Positions 1 through 5,398 of a stretch of DNA of 6,484 bases are shown piece by piece (position 1 is the first letter of the stretch; each line of letters opens with the position of its first letter). The DNA comes from an uncultured Porphyromonas sp. (GTDB taxonomy: Bacteria; Bacteroidota; Bacteroidia; Bacteroidales; Porphyromonadaceae). The stretch covers positions 1 to 6,484 of the forward strand of contig CABQOJ010000069.1 of the NCBI GenBank assembly GCA_902465775.1, in the 5' to 3' direction. Under the pieces are notes generated by a model, which worked only from the letters and a program-made list of their open reading frames with translations, searched no databases and was not told where the DNA came from. The position numbers and the translations under genes were made by a program.

Positions 1-1159
1 GCTGAGTGTCTTGTAGCTTGAGCGAAGCGTTGAGATGCGCCATGCGTAGCGACTGGTCTAGGGAGCGCAGATCCTCCTGCGTCTTGAGTAGATCCATGTG
101 ACTCTCGCGCACCTTGGAGAGGCGAGATAGACCGCTAAAGATGGGCACCCGCAGGCTTAGCCCTAGCATCGCTGTCGGGTAACCGTAGTGTGTGTTGCCA
201 CCGCCAAAGAGTTGGTCGCTCATATAGTTGTACTGCGCATTGAGAGCGATAGATAGGGTCGGTATGTAGTCATACTTCTTAGCGCGCTCCTGTAGGCGAG
301 CCATCTTCTCCCGCTCCTGAAGCTGCTGGTAGGCGACGTGCTGTATCGGGTCAAAGGTCGCTGCGCCACTCTCGGCGATCTCCTGCTGAGCTAGCTGGTC
401 TAGGTCTAGCGGAGCTATCACAATCGGCTCTGTCACCTCTAGTCCCATCTGTAGCTTGAGGAGGTTCTTCTGCACCTCCAGTCCACTCTCGATGGCTGCA
501 TGCTGTGTCTTGAGATTGGTCAGGTTGACCTTGAGACGATCCACGTCTACTTTTTTGATCAGACCACTGGAGTAGCTAGCTTCCATCGTGCGGAGCATCT
601 TCTCCACTAGCTCTACACTATGTCCCATCTGCTCGGCTGCATACTGCGTGACCTGGGCTCCATAATATAGTATCGCCGTCTGGGCGATCACATCCTCCTC
701 GGTCGAAGTCGCAGCCAGCGTCGCCATACGCTCGGAGACCTTGGCAATGTCGAGCGTGTTGAAGAGCGACATGTTGAGGATCTGCTGATTGACGGCAACG
801 CCAGCATTAGCGCTGTACTGCGTGCCCATCTCGATGGTCATGTACTGCGAAGCGTTGGGGTCGCGCATCTTCTCGGGGAGCATGTTGTTCATGAAGTTTG
901 GCATGATGAATTTAGCCTTCTTCAGGTTGTCATTCAGCGCTGCTGACCCGCTGATCTGAGGCATCAAAGCGCCGATGACCTCTTTGCGAGCTTGCTTCGC
1001 TTTCTCCTGATCGTAGGTAGACTTCTTGACATTGCCGTTGTGCTGCACCGCATAGTTGAGGCACTGTTGTAGCGAGTAGCTTTCCTGAGCATAGCCTGGA
1101 GCTGCGAGCAGGAGCAGGCTGAGGAGGAGTAGCCAGGTGCGACGATTAGATTTTATCAT
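1..1159 (-). CDS. TolC-family outer membrane efflux protein (partial, C-terminus beyond the window)
   Basis: I translated this by hand on the minus strand from ATG at 1159; the frame stays open for 386 codons to the left edge, so the C-terminus is missing. Residues 1-24 look like a signal peptide (basic start, a Leu-rich core, and GYA before Gln25). The rest is helix-rich and Ala/Gln/Leu/Lys-rich, as in the outer membrane efflux protein (OEP) family, with the segment GLIKKVDVDRLKVNL matching the usual coiled-coil hairpin signature and two OEP-type halves. Family members form a trimeric outer-membrane channel joined to a periplasmic adaptor and an inner-membrane pump. The start codon lies inside the last codons of the TetR gene (14-nt overlap), so the two are probably co-transcribed and translationally coupled. 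Adaptor and pump genes would be expected further left, outside the window. The substrate cannot be told from this sequence. Confidence 0.9.
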   Translation of the reverse strand, partial: MIKSNRRTWLLLLSLLLLAAPGYAQESYSLQQCLNYAVQHNGNVKKSTYDQEKAKQARKEVIGALMPQISGSAALNDNLKKAKFIMPNFMNNMLPEKMRDPNASQYMTIEMGTQYSANAGVAVNQQILNMSLFNTLDIAKVSERMATLAATSTEEDVIAQTAILYYGAQVTQYAAEQMGHSVELVEKMLRTMEASYSSGLIKKVDVDRLKVNLTNLKTQHAAIESGLEVQKNLLKLQMGLEVTEPIVIAPLDLDQLAQQEIAESGAATFDPIQHVAYQQLQEREKMARLQERAKKYDYIPTLSIALNAQYNYMSDQLFGGGNTHYGYPTAMLGLSLRVPIFSGLSRLSKVRESHMDLLKTQEDLRSLDQSLRMAHLNASLKLQDTQ

Positions 1160-1757
1160 GGTTGTACTGTATAAAGTGATTTCCTTCTGCTGATACGATA
1201 GCTCGTAGATGGTACTGTAGTATGGAGGCAAAGTAGCTACCTGTTGGTAGTGGCTGATTGCGAATCACGGCCTGAATGTAAAAGCCAAATATCGAGTAAG
1301 AGATATACTCGCAGACGAAGGGAATGTCTAGATCGGCTCTGTAGAGACCCGCCTGCACGCCACGCTGTAGATTGGCCGTCATCGTCTTCTCGAAGTATCT
1401 AGACCCCATGAGGTGCTCAAGCGTCGCCTGGTCTGGGTTGCTCCGCATCAGGTCGGAGAAGAAGACCGGATTGAGCGTGACAAAGAGCTCATCCAGCTGT
1501 GCGAAGCACTTTGTCAGGCTCTCTATGGGGTTACTCGCATCCTCCTCGAGCATCGACAGTACACTCTGGAAGTCTCCCGAGATAGCGTGCACGCATTCCT
1601 TGAGGAGCTCATCCTTGGAGCTAAAGTTGTTGTAGAGGGTTTTCTTGGTGATCCCCATCTTGGTAGCCATCTCATCGAGAGACAGTCTGAAGCCCTCTTG
1701 CTTGAGTATGCTGATCGCCTTGGCTACATACTTATCCTTGCGACTATTTGTATTCAT
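1146..1757 (-). CDS. TetR/AcrR-family transcriptional repressor
   Basis: This 203-aa protein has the standard size and layout of the TetR family. The N-terminal DNA-binding domain covers about residues 8-52, with the helix-turn-helix at about 26-45 (LSLDEMATKMGITKKTLYNN) followed by the typical F-SSKDELL segment. The remaining roughly 150 residues are helical and would form the dimerisation and ligand pocket, which is poorly conserved and gives no clue to the ligand. The ATG at 1757 is the first in frame and puts the HTH at the usual distance from the N-terminus. The gene overlaps the start of the TolC-type gene by 14 nt, so its likely job is ligand-relieved repression of an efflux operon that includes itself. 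A palindrome at 1825-1850 overlapping its promoter is the obvious candidate operator. The family call is firm; target and inducer are inference. Confidence 0.93.
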   Translation of the reverse strand: MNTNSRKDKYVAKAISILKQEGFRLSLDEMATKMGITKKTLYNNFSSKDELLKECVHAISGDFQSVLSMLEEDASNPIESLTKCFAQLDELFVTLNPVFFSDLMRSNPDQATLEHLMGSRYFEKTMTANLQRGVQAGLYRADLDIPFVCEYISYSIFGFYIQAVIRNQPLPTGSYFASILQYHLRAIVSAEGNHFIQYNHDKI

Positions 1758-1818
1758 ACGGTCTATATTTAAGACGGTAGCGTCTATGATTAAATCTTTT
1801 CCGTCTTACTTTCTGGTG

Positions 1819-1826
1819 CAAAGGTA
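1819..1826 (-). promoter_or_regulatory. Putative -7 element of the tetR-tolC promoter
   Basis: On the minus strand these bases read TACCTTTG, a perfect match to the Bacteroidota -7 consensus TAnnTTTG. Transcription would begin at roughly 1811-1815, leaving a leader of about 55 nt before the repressor ATG at 1757. The -33 element is weak: the nearest TTTG on this strand (1844-1841) is only 14 nt away instead of the usual 17-23. The leader contains a small stem (1772-1776 with 1781-1785) and a competing 7-bp pairing (1771-1777 with 1801-1807). Confidence 0.65.
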
Positions 1827-1850
1827 CACTTTTCCCAATACAAAAGTGTA
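1825..1850. promoter_or_regulatory. Palindromic putative TetR operator
   Basis: TACACTTTT (1825-1833) and AAAAGTGTA (1842-1850) are perfect 9-bp inverted arms around an 8-nt spacer. The site shares two bases with the -7 element of the repressor gene and fills the interval towards -33, so a bound dimer would block RNA polymerase. Its size and symmetry suit TetR-family dimers, which commonly bind palindromes next to their own gene. Assignment to this repressor is inference from position. Confidence 0.6.
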
Positions 1851-2030
1851 ATTCGTGCAGTTTGTTCCGAAAATCGTTATTTGTCTCATCAGGCTCCTCG
1901 CGAAATTTGTGGAGTTGACCTTTTGTCTCAGGGCTACCACACGACATAAGATGAACTCGGGAAACTCTCTACAGGGGAAATCGAAATTTCCTCAAGGGGA
2001 GCTTTAGATTTTCCACCGAGGGACGAAATG

Positions 2031-2093
2031 ATTCTTCGGACTTATGATTGCATTCTTCCGAAGTTTCGATTGATTCTTCCGAAGTTTTAGTTC
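2031..2093. repeat. Degenerate 21-bp tandem repeat, three copies
   Basis: Copies begin at 2031, 2052 and 2073, each opening with ATTCTTC. The second and third share ATTCTTCCGAAGTTT exactly, while the first is diverged (ATTCTTCGGACTTATGATTG). Each of the two better copies contains the hyphenated palindrome CTTC-C-GAAG. Further ATTCTTC-like words at 2090 and 2108 suggest decayed extra units of 17-18 bp. The array ends about 75 bases upstream of the aspA -7 element. Function is unknown: it could be a regulatory array or simple repeat drift. Confidence 0.65.
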
Positions 2094-2144
2094 TTCCCTC
2101 CGTGGATATTCTTCATTTTTCGCGAAGCTATTTTGCGTAGACCG

Positions 2145-2176
2145 TTTCGCAGTAAGAAAATAAAGAGGTATCTTTG
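2145..2176 (+). promoter_or_regulatory. Putative aspA promoter (-33/-7)
   Basis: TATCTTTG at 2169-2176 matches the Bacteroidota -7 consensus TAnnTTTG. TTTC at 2145-2148, 20 nt upstream, is a one-mismatch -33 element. Transcription would start near 2180-2184, giving a leader of about 67 nt. The leader contains a 5-bp stem (2193-2197 with 2204-2208) and an AT-rich stretch before the ATG with no Shine-Dalgarno, as is usual in this phylum. Confidence 0.65.
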
Positions 2177-2249
2177 CCAAACGGATTGTACAGTCACGCT
2201 TCAGTGACCGACCTTCACAGCGAAATACAGATAATACAACTATATAGAT

Positions 2250-3686
2250 ATGACGGCTAATAAGCAAATGAGAACCGAGGGCGACCTGCTAGGCGATCGC
2301 CAACTACCCGCAGACGCACTCTATGGGGTGCAGACGCTACGCGGTATGGAAAACTTTCAGATTAGCAACTTCAAGCTAAGCCAGTACCCTTACTTCATCC
2401 AGGGACTCGCTTACACCAAGTGGGGTGCAGCTGTCGCCAACCACAGCGAGGGCATCCTGACTGATGAGCAGTACGAGGCTATCGTCTTCGCCTGCAAGGA
2501 GCTACTTGCTGGCAAGCATCACGATGCTTTTGCAGTGGATATGATCCAGGGTGGTGCTGGTACGACAACCAATATGGCAGCCAACGAGGTGATCTGCAAC
2601 ATTGCCCTCCAGAAGATGGGACACAAGCCTGGCGAATACAAGTATCTCGCTCCCAATGATGGTGTCAACGCTTCGCAGTCTACCAACGACGCCTACCCCA
2701 CAGCTATCCACCTAGGGCTATACCCCAAGGGGCTAGAGGTGTACAAGCATGTCGAGCAGCTCGTAGCAGCACTTCGTGCCAAGGCTGAGGAGATGAAGCA
2801 CGTCCTCAAGATCGGACGTACGCAGCTACAGGACGCTGTGCCTATGACGCTGGGACAGACCTTCCACGGTTTCGCTTCTATCCTAGAGGATGAGTTGCCA
2901 AGACTCAAGAGCGCCTGCGAGGAGTTCCTAACGGTCAATATGGGTGCTACCGCCATCGGTACGGGCATCGCCTCAGAGCCTGGCTATGCAGAGGCTTGTG
3001 TCAAGGCTTTGTCAGAGATCACTGGTTGGCCCGTCAAGCTCAGCGCTGACCTCGTTGGTGCTACGAGCGACACCTCTGTGATGATCGGCTACTCATCTGC
3101 ACTACGCCGCATCGCTGTCAAGATCAATAAGATCTGCAACGATATCCGTCTCCTCTCTTCTGGTCCTAGAGCTGGTATCGGCGAGTTTAACGTACCCGCT
3201 ATGCAGCCAGGCTCCTCCATCATGCCCGGTAAGGTGAACCCCGTTATCCCCGAGGTAATGAGCCAGGTATGCTACAAGGTGATGGGTAACGATACGACTG
3301 TCCTGATGGCTGGCGATGCTGCTCAGATGGAGCTCAACGCTATGGAGCCCGTCATGGCTCAGTGCTGCTTCGAGAGCTCAGACCTGATGATGCGTGGTAT
3401 CACAACCCTCATCGAGCGTTGTATCACAGGCATCACGCCCAACGAGGAGCGTTGCCGCCAGCAGATCGAGGCATCGATCACGATTGTCACCGCACTCAAC
3501 CCGATCATTGGTTACAAGAACTCGACCAAGATTGCCAAGGAGGCTCTTGAGACGGGCAAGGGTATCTACGAGCTAGTCCTAGAGCATGGCATCCTAGACA
3601 AGAAAGATCTCGACGAGGTGATGGATCCCAAGCACATGACCCAACCCTCTAAGCTCGATCACATCAAGCCTAAGAAGCAACTGTAA
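2250..3686 (+). CDS. aspA: Aspartate ammonia-lyase (aspartase)
   Basis: The enzyme reversibly deaminates L-aspartate to fumarate and ammonia in the cytoplasm. In asaccharolytic anaerobes this feeds fumarate reduction to succinate. At 478 aa it has full family length and belongs to the aspartase/fumarase superfamily. The signature loop GSSIMPGKVN is at 321-330, with the catalytic serine expected at S322. GTTTN (104-108) and NASQSTND (140-147) are substrate-binding segments. GRTQLQDA (189-196) has Gln at 192 where class II fumarases normally have His, and the GTTTNMAANE form also favours aspartase over fumarase. The ATG at 2250 is used; a second in-frame ATG at 2268 is possible, and neither has a Shine-Dalgarno. 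It has its own promoter upstream. No terminator is visible in the 56 nt before the next gene, so read-through into the lipoprotein gene is plausible. The product call is firm. Confidence 0.96.
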   Translation: MTANKQMRTEGDLLGDRQLPADALYGVQTLRGMENFQISNFKLSQYPYFIQGLAYTKWGAAVANHSEGILTDEQYEAIVFACKELLAGKHHDAFAVDMIQGGAGTTTNMAANEVICNIALQKMGHKPGEYKYLAPNDGVNASQSTNDAYPTAIHLGLYPKGLEVYKHVEQLVAALRAKAEEMKHVLKIGRTQLQDAVPMTLGQTFHGFASILEDELPRLKSACEEFLTVNMGATAIGTGIASEPGYAEACVKALSEITGWPVKLSADLVGATSDTSVMIGYSSALRRIAVKINKICNDIRLLSSGPRAGIGEFNVPAMQPGSSIMPGKVNPVIPEVMSQVCYKVMGNDTTVLMAGDAAQMELNAMEPVMAQCCFESSDLMMRGITTLIERCITGITPNEERCRQQIEASITIVTALNPIIGYKNSTKIAKEALETGKGIYELVLEHGILDKKDLDEVMDPKHMTQPSKLDHIKPKKQL

Positions 3687-3742
3687 GCTCCTTAGACTGT
3701 AATAGGAAATAGGGACTACTAACCTTTTAGACCATATATATT

Positions 3743-4147
3743 ATGAAGAGATTAGCTTTAATCAGCTTTGCACTCGTCAGCATGCTGGCGTTTGCTGCTT
3801 GCTCTAGTCCTACGAAAAAGGCAGAGCGAGTCACCATGGACTTTGTCAATGCTCTCAACGCTAGCGACTACGACAAGGCTCGTAGCTACACGGCATCGGA
3901 GCAGGCTAAGGCTTATGTGGGGCTTGTTGAGTACTTTGACTCCGAAAAGTCTGACGACTCTGAAGAGGCAAAGGCAGCGAGAGCTAAGATCACGAGCCGT
4001 ATCACCCGCACGGAGCAGCAACAGGACACGGTCATCTGCTATGTAGAGACCATCGAGCCTTCAGACAAGCCAGACACTATCAATCAGAAGGTGCTCCTCA
4101 CCAAGGTGGACAACGAGTGGAAGGTCGTCGAAGTACCTATGAAGTAA
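3743..4147 (+). CDS. Small lipoprotein, DUF4878/NTF2-like
   Basis: This is a 134-aa protein with a lipoprotein signal peptide: basic start MKR, hydrophobic core, and lipobox AFAAC with Cys20 as the predicted lipidated residue. The mature part starts with a short polar linker and then resembles the small DUF4878/SnoaL (NTF2-like) group. It has an early helix ending FVNALNASDYDKARSYTA, a charged Asp/Glu/Lys middle, and C-terminal strands closing with a LLTKVDNEWKVVEVPMK-type end. The role of this group is unknown, though its single-domain cup fold often binds small ligands or a partner. It lies 56 nt after aspA and 48 nt before the next lipoprotein gene, with no clear promoter of its own. The lipoprotein call is solid; the fold assignment comes from pattern recognition and is moderate. 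Confidence 0.82.
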   Translation: MKRLALISFALVSMLAFAACSSPTKKAERVTMDFVNALNASDYDKARSYTASEQAKAYVGLVEYFDSEKSDDSEEAKAARAKITSRITRTEQQQDTVICYVETIEPSDKPDTINQKVLLTKVDNEWKVVEVPMK

Positions 4148-4177
4148 CCGAAGCAACTGCCACTCAGGCACGCGCAC

Positions 4178-4196
4178 TCTAGACTTAATCTCTAGA
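4178..4196 (+). repeat. TCTAGA inverted pair touching a start codon
   Basis: TCTAGA occurs at 4178-4183 and 4191-4196, separated by 7 nt; the last A is the first base of the start codon at 4196. In RNA the two copies could form a 6-bp stem that partly hides the start. The stem is weak and may be chance, since CTAG-containing words are common throughout this sequence. Confidence 0.35.
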
Positions 4197-4843
4197 TGAA
4201 GTCTATCTATCACAAGCCCCAAGAGCTAGCGAGGTCTCTCCGTCTACTGCTCTTGGGGCTTATATTATGTGGAGCTGTCGCTTGCTCCGCACACCACGAG
4301 CGAGTGGCGATCGCTATCGATACGACGACACTGCAGCCTGGTAGTCTTATACTGCGTCGTGGCGAGGGGATGCTCTCGACCTTCTTTAGCAAGATAGCCT
4401 CCGAGGGGCAGCGCTACAGCCACTGCGGGATCATCGACTACGACTCCACGGGTCAACGCTGGGTCGTATGGCACGCCTATCAGGATAGTTCGCTCGGTGC
4501 TGACGGTATCTTCCGTCAGTCGCTAGACAGCTTCGTGATGGAGTCAGAGGCGGTCGCCATCTATCCGGCATTAGCACTAGACAGCTTAGGCTTGCAGAAG
4601 ATGAGAGCCTACATAGCACTACATCGCCCTGGGGGGCGGTACCCCAAGAGGTTTGACTCGCACTTTGACCTCAGGGATACGACCACGCTCTACTGCACTG
4701 AGTTTGTCGCACTCGCTTACTGCGCCACTGAGCTCCCCGCCTATCAGGTACAGCCGACAGGATACAATGTAGCGGTACCCTACACATATTATACGCTCGA
4801 TGATTTAATCAAAACAGTCAACCCCTTGCACATTCAAAAATAA
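4196..4843 (+). CDS. YiiX-like permuted papain-fold (NlpC/P60 superfamily) lipoprotein
   Basis: The 215-aa product begins with a longish lipoprotein-type leader ending GAVAC, giving Cys30 as the probable lipidated residue; Ala rather than Leu at -3 makes the lipobox less than ideal. After it comes the layout of the YiiX/YebB (DUF830) group of circularly permuted cysteine hydrolases. These residues are PGSLILRRGEG near the start of the domain, a histidine in RYSHCGII (H76), and the nucleophile candidate in LYCTEFVALAY (C167, with E169 beside it). In permuted members the His precedes the Cys, as seen here. Relatives cleave peptide or amide bonds, or act on lipids; the substrate of this one is unknown. 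It would act at the periplasmic face of the envelope. The ATG is next to a TCTAGA inverted pair. No separate promoter is evident, so it may be co-transcribed with the preceding lipoprotein gene. Confidence 0.82.
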   Translation: MKSIYHKPQELARSLRLLLLGLILCGAVACSAHHERVAIAIDTTTLQPGSLILRRGEGMLSTFFSKIASEGQRYSHCGIIDYDSTGQRWVVWHAYQDSSLGADGIFRQSLDSFVMESEAVAIYPALALDSLGLQKMRAYIALHRPGGRYPKRFDSHFDLRDTTTLYCTEFVALAYCATELPAYQVQPTGYNVAVPYTYYTLDDLIKTVNPLHIQK

Positions 4844-4855
4844 TGCGTACCTTTG
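4826..4855 (+). promoter_or_regulatory. Promoter of the coiled-coil lipoprotein gene
   Basis: TTG at 4826-4828 and TACCTTTG at 4848-4855 are separated by 19 nt, a textbook match to the Bacteroidota -33/-7 arrangement. The -33 part lies in the last codons of the upstream gene and its stop codon (4841-4843) falls between the two elements. Transcription would start near 4859-4863, leaving a leader of about 28 nt before the ATG at 4889. Confidence 0.75.
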
Positions 4856-4888
4856 CACCAGTTACTAATCACTTATACTAAAGCTAAT

Positions 4889-5164
4889 ATGAAGAAGGTA
4901 TTTGTACTTGTAGCTGCTGTTGCAGCTCTAAGCCTTGTTTCTTGCAACAAGGAGAACCAGAACCAGGACGCTCAGAATGCTGAGCAGAATGTTGAGAACG
5001 CTCAGGAGAATCTTGACGCAGCTGCTCAGGATCTACAGAACGCAGCTCAGGATGCAGCTCAGGTAGCTGCTGACGAGGCTAACGCTGCTGCTGACGCAAC
5101 CGCAGAGGCTGCTCAGGACGCTGCTGACAAGGCTCAGGAGACTGCTGATCAGATCAAGAAGTAA
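4889..5164 (+). CDS. Ala/Gln-rich coiled-coil small lipoprotein
   Basis: This is a 91-aa preprotein with a clear lipoprotein signal (MKKVFVLVAAVAALSLVSC; Cys19 lipidated). The 73-residue mature chain has no Gly, Pro, aromatic, His, Arg, Ser or Met. It consists almost entirely of Ala, Gln, Asn, Asp, Glu and Lys, with a 7-residue rhythm of small residues (LDAAAQD, LQNAAQD, AAQVAAD, EANAAAD). That predicts one long alanine-type coiled coil. It ends in QIKK; a terminal Lys recalls Braun's lipoprotein, but homology is not claimed. I chose ATG 4889 because the upstream TTG at 4853 lies inside the -7 promoter element and would put 12 residues before the signal peptide. Having its own promoter and strong terminator makes this an independent transcript, probably well expressed. 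Function is unknown; an envelope spacer or tether is a guess. Confidence 0.85.
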   Translation: MKKVFVLVAAVAALSLVSCNKENQNQDAQNAEQNVENAQENLDAAAQDLQNAAQDAAQVAADEANAAADATAEAAQDAADKAQETADQIKK

Positions 5165-5220
5165 ACACCAACTTCTCTAGATCATCGCAATCTGAGATAA
5201 CCTAAGCAACCAAACTTTAC

Positions 5221-5264
5221 GAAGGTCACCTAGTCCTCTTTATGAGGGTTAGGTGACCTTTGCT
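5221..5264 (+). terminator. Strong hairpin terminator after the coiled-coil lipoprotein gene
   Basis: AAGGTCACCTA (5222-5232) pairs perfectly with TAGGTGACCTT (5250-5260). The stem continues through two G-U pairs into CCTC/GAGG (5235-5238 with 5244-5247), closing on a 5-nt loop. That makes about 15 base pairs in total. The following T-run is short (TTT, then GCTGTTG), so termination would rest mainly on stem strength. It sits 57 nt after the stop codon. Confidence 0.75.
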
Positions 5265-5274
5265 GTTGAATGCT

Positions 5275-5299
5275 GGCTGTTGGCTGTTGGCTGTTGGCT
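5275..5299. repeat. GGCTGTT heptamer array, three and a half copies
   Basis: Three exact GGCTGTT units (5275-5295) are followed by GGCT (5296-5299). A related GCTGTTG word occurs just upstream at 5262-5268. Exact tandem heptamers like this can change copy number by slippage. Confidence 0.8.
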
Positions 5300-5305
5300 A
5301 GAGCT

Positions 5306-5346
5306 ACTAGTGCCGCTAGGGACACTAATGTCACTAAAGAACTAGT
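5306..5346. repeat. Degenerate 9-bp repeat array (ACTARTGYC-like)
   Basis: The bases divide into nonamers ACTAGTGCC, GCTAGGGAC, ACTAATGTC and ACTAAAGAA (5306-5341), and the stretch is bounded by ACTAGT at both ends (5306-5311 and 5341-5346). The units are diverged, so the periodicity is visible but not exact. It lies between two heptamer arrays. Confidence 0.5.
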
Positions 5347-5381
5347 CTCTAACCTCTAATCTCTAACCTCTAATCTCTAAT
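5347..5381. repeat. CTCTAAY heptamer array, five copies
   Basis: Five uninterrupted 7-bp units alternate CTCTAAC and CTCTAAT (C, T, C, T, T at the last base), ending 5 bases before the putative -7 element of the next gene. The array therefore occupies the place where a -33 element would lie, and none is recognisable within it. Copy-number change would shift whatever lies upstream in 7-bp steps. Confidence 0.85.
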
Positions 5382-5386
5382 TTTCG

Positions 5387-5394
5387 TACTTTTG
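5387..5394 (+). promoter_or_regulatory. Putative -7 element of the flippase-like gene
   Basis: TACTTTTG matches TAnnTTTG exactly. No -33 TTTG or TTG is found 17-23 nt upstream, where the CTCTAAY array lies. Transcription would begin at about 5398-5402, essentially on the GTG start codon at 5399, which implies a leaderless or nearly leaderless message. Confidence 0.5.
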
Positions 5395-5398
5395 GAGC

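Larger units (their letters stand above)
1758..2249. other. Divergent intergenic region, no convincing gene
   Basis: This 492-base spacer separates the leftward efflux operon from rightward aspA. It holds the TetR promoter and operator at the left end and the aspA promoter and leader at the right end. Between them I see only short repeats: TTTGTCTCA twice, exactly 42 bases apart (1880-1888 and 1922-1930); a small hairpin (1974-1981 with 1986-1993, CGAA loop) without a following T-run; and a three-copy 21-bp tandem repeat at 2031-2093. Open frames crossing it have no recognisable protein character. It is longer than two promoters need. Confidence 0.6.

Noticed and set aside
1744..1947. 67-codon minus-strand open frame upstream of the TetR gene
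   Set aside because: It covers the putative promoter and operator, overlaps the TetR start in another frame, and has no recognisable features.
1974..1993. Hairpin with CGAA loop as a terminator
   Set aside because: No T-run follows on either strand, and it lies between divergent genes where no terminator is needed.
2004..2267. 87-codon minus-strand open frame in the spacer, ending over the aspA start
   Set aside because: It runs through the 21-bp repeat array and the aspA promoter, its protein is basic and low-complexity with no family character, and it overlaps aspA head-on.
2250..3686. Class II fumarase (fumC) instead of aspartase
   Set aside because: The GTTTN and GRTQLQDA segments match aspartases; class II fumarases normally have His in place of Gln192.
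4853..4888. TTG start giving a 12-residue N-terminal extension of the coiled-coil lipoprotein
   Set aside because: The TTG is part of the -7 promoter element, and the extension would precede a perfect lipoprotein signal peptide beginning at ATG 4889.
5275..5381. CRISPR-like or telomere-like array
   Set aside because: Units are 7 or 9 bp, directly adjacent with no unique spacers, and there are no cas genes; ordinary short tandem repeats explain them.
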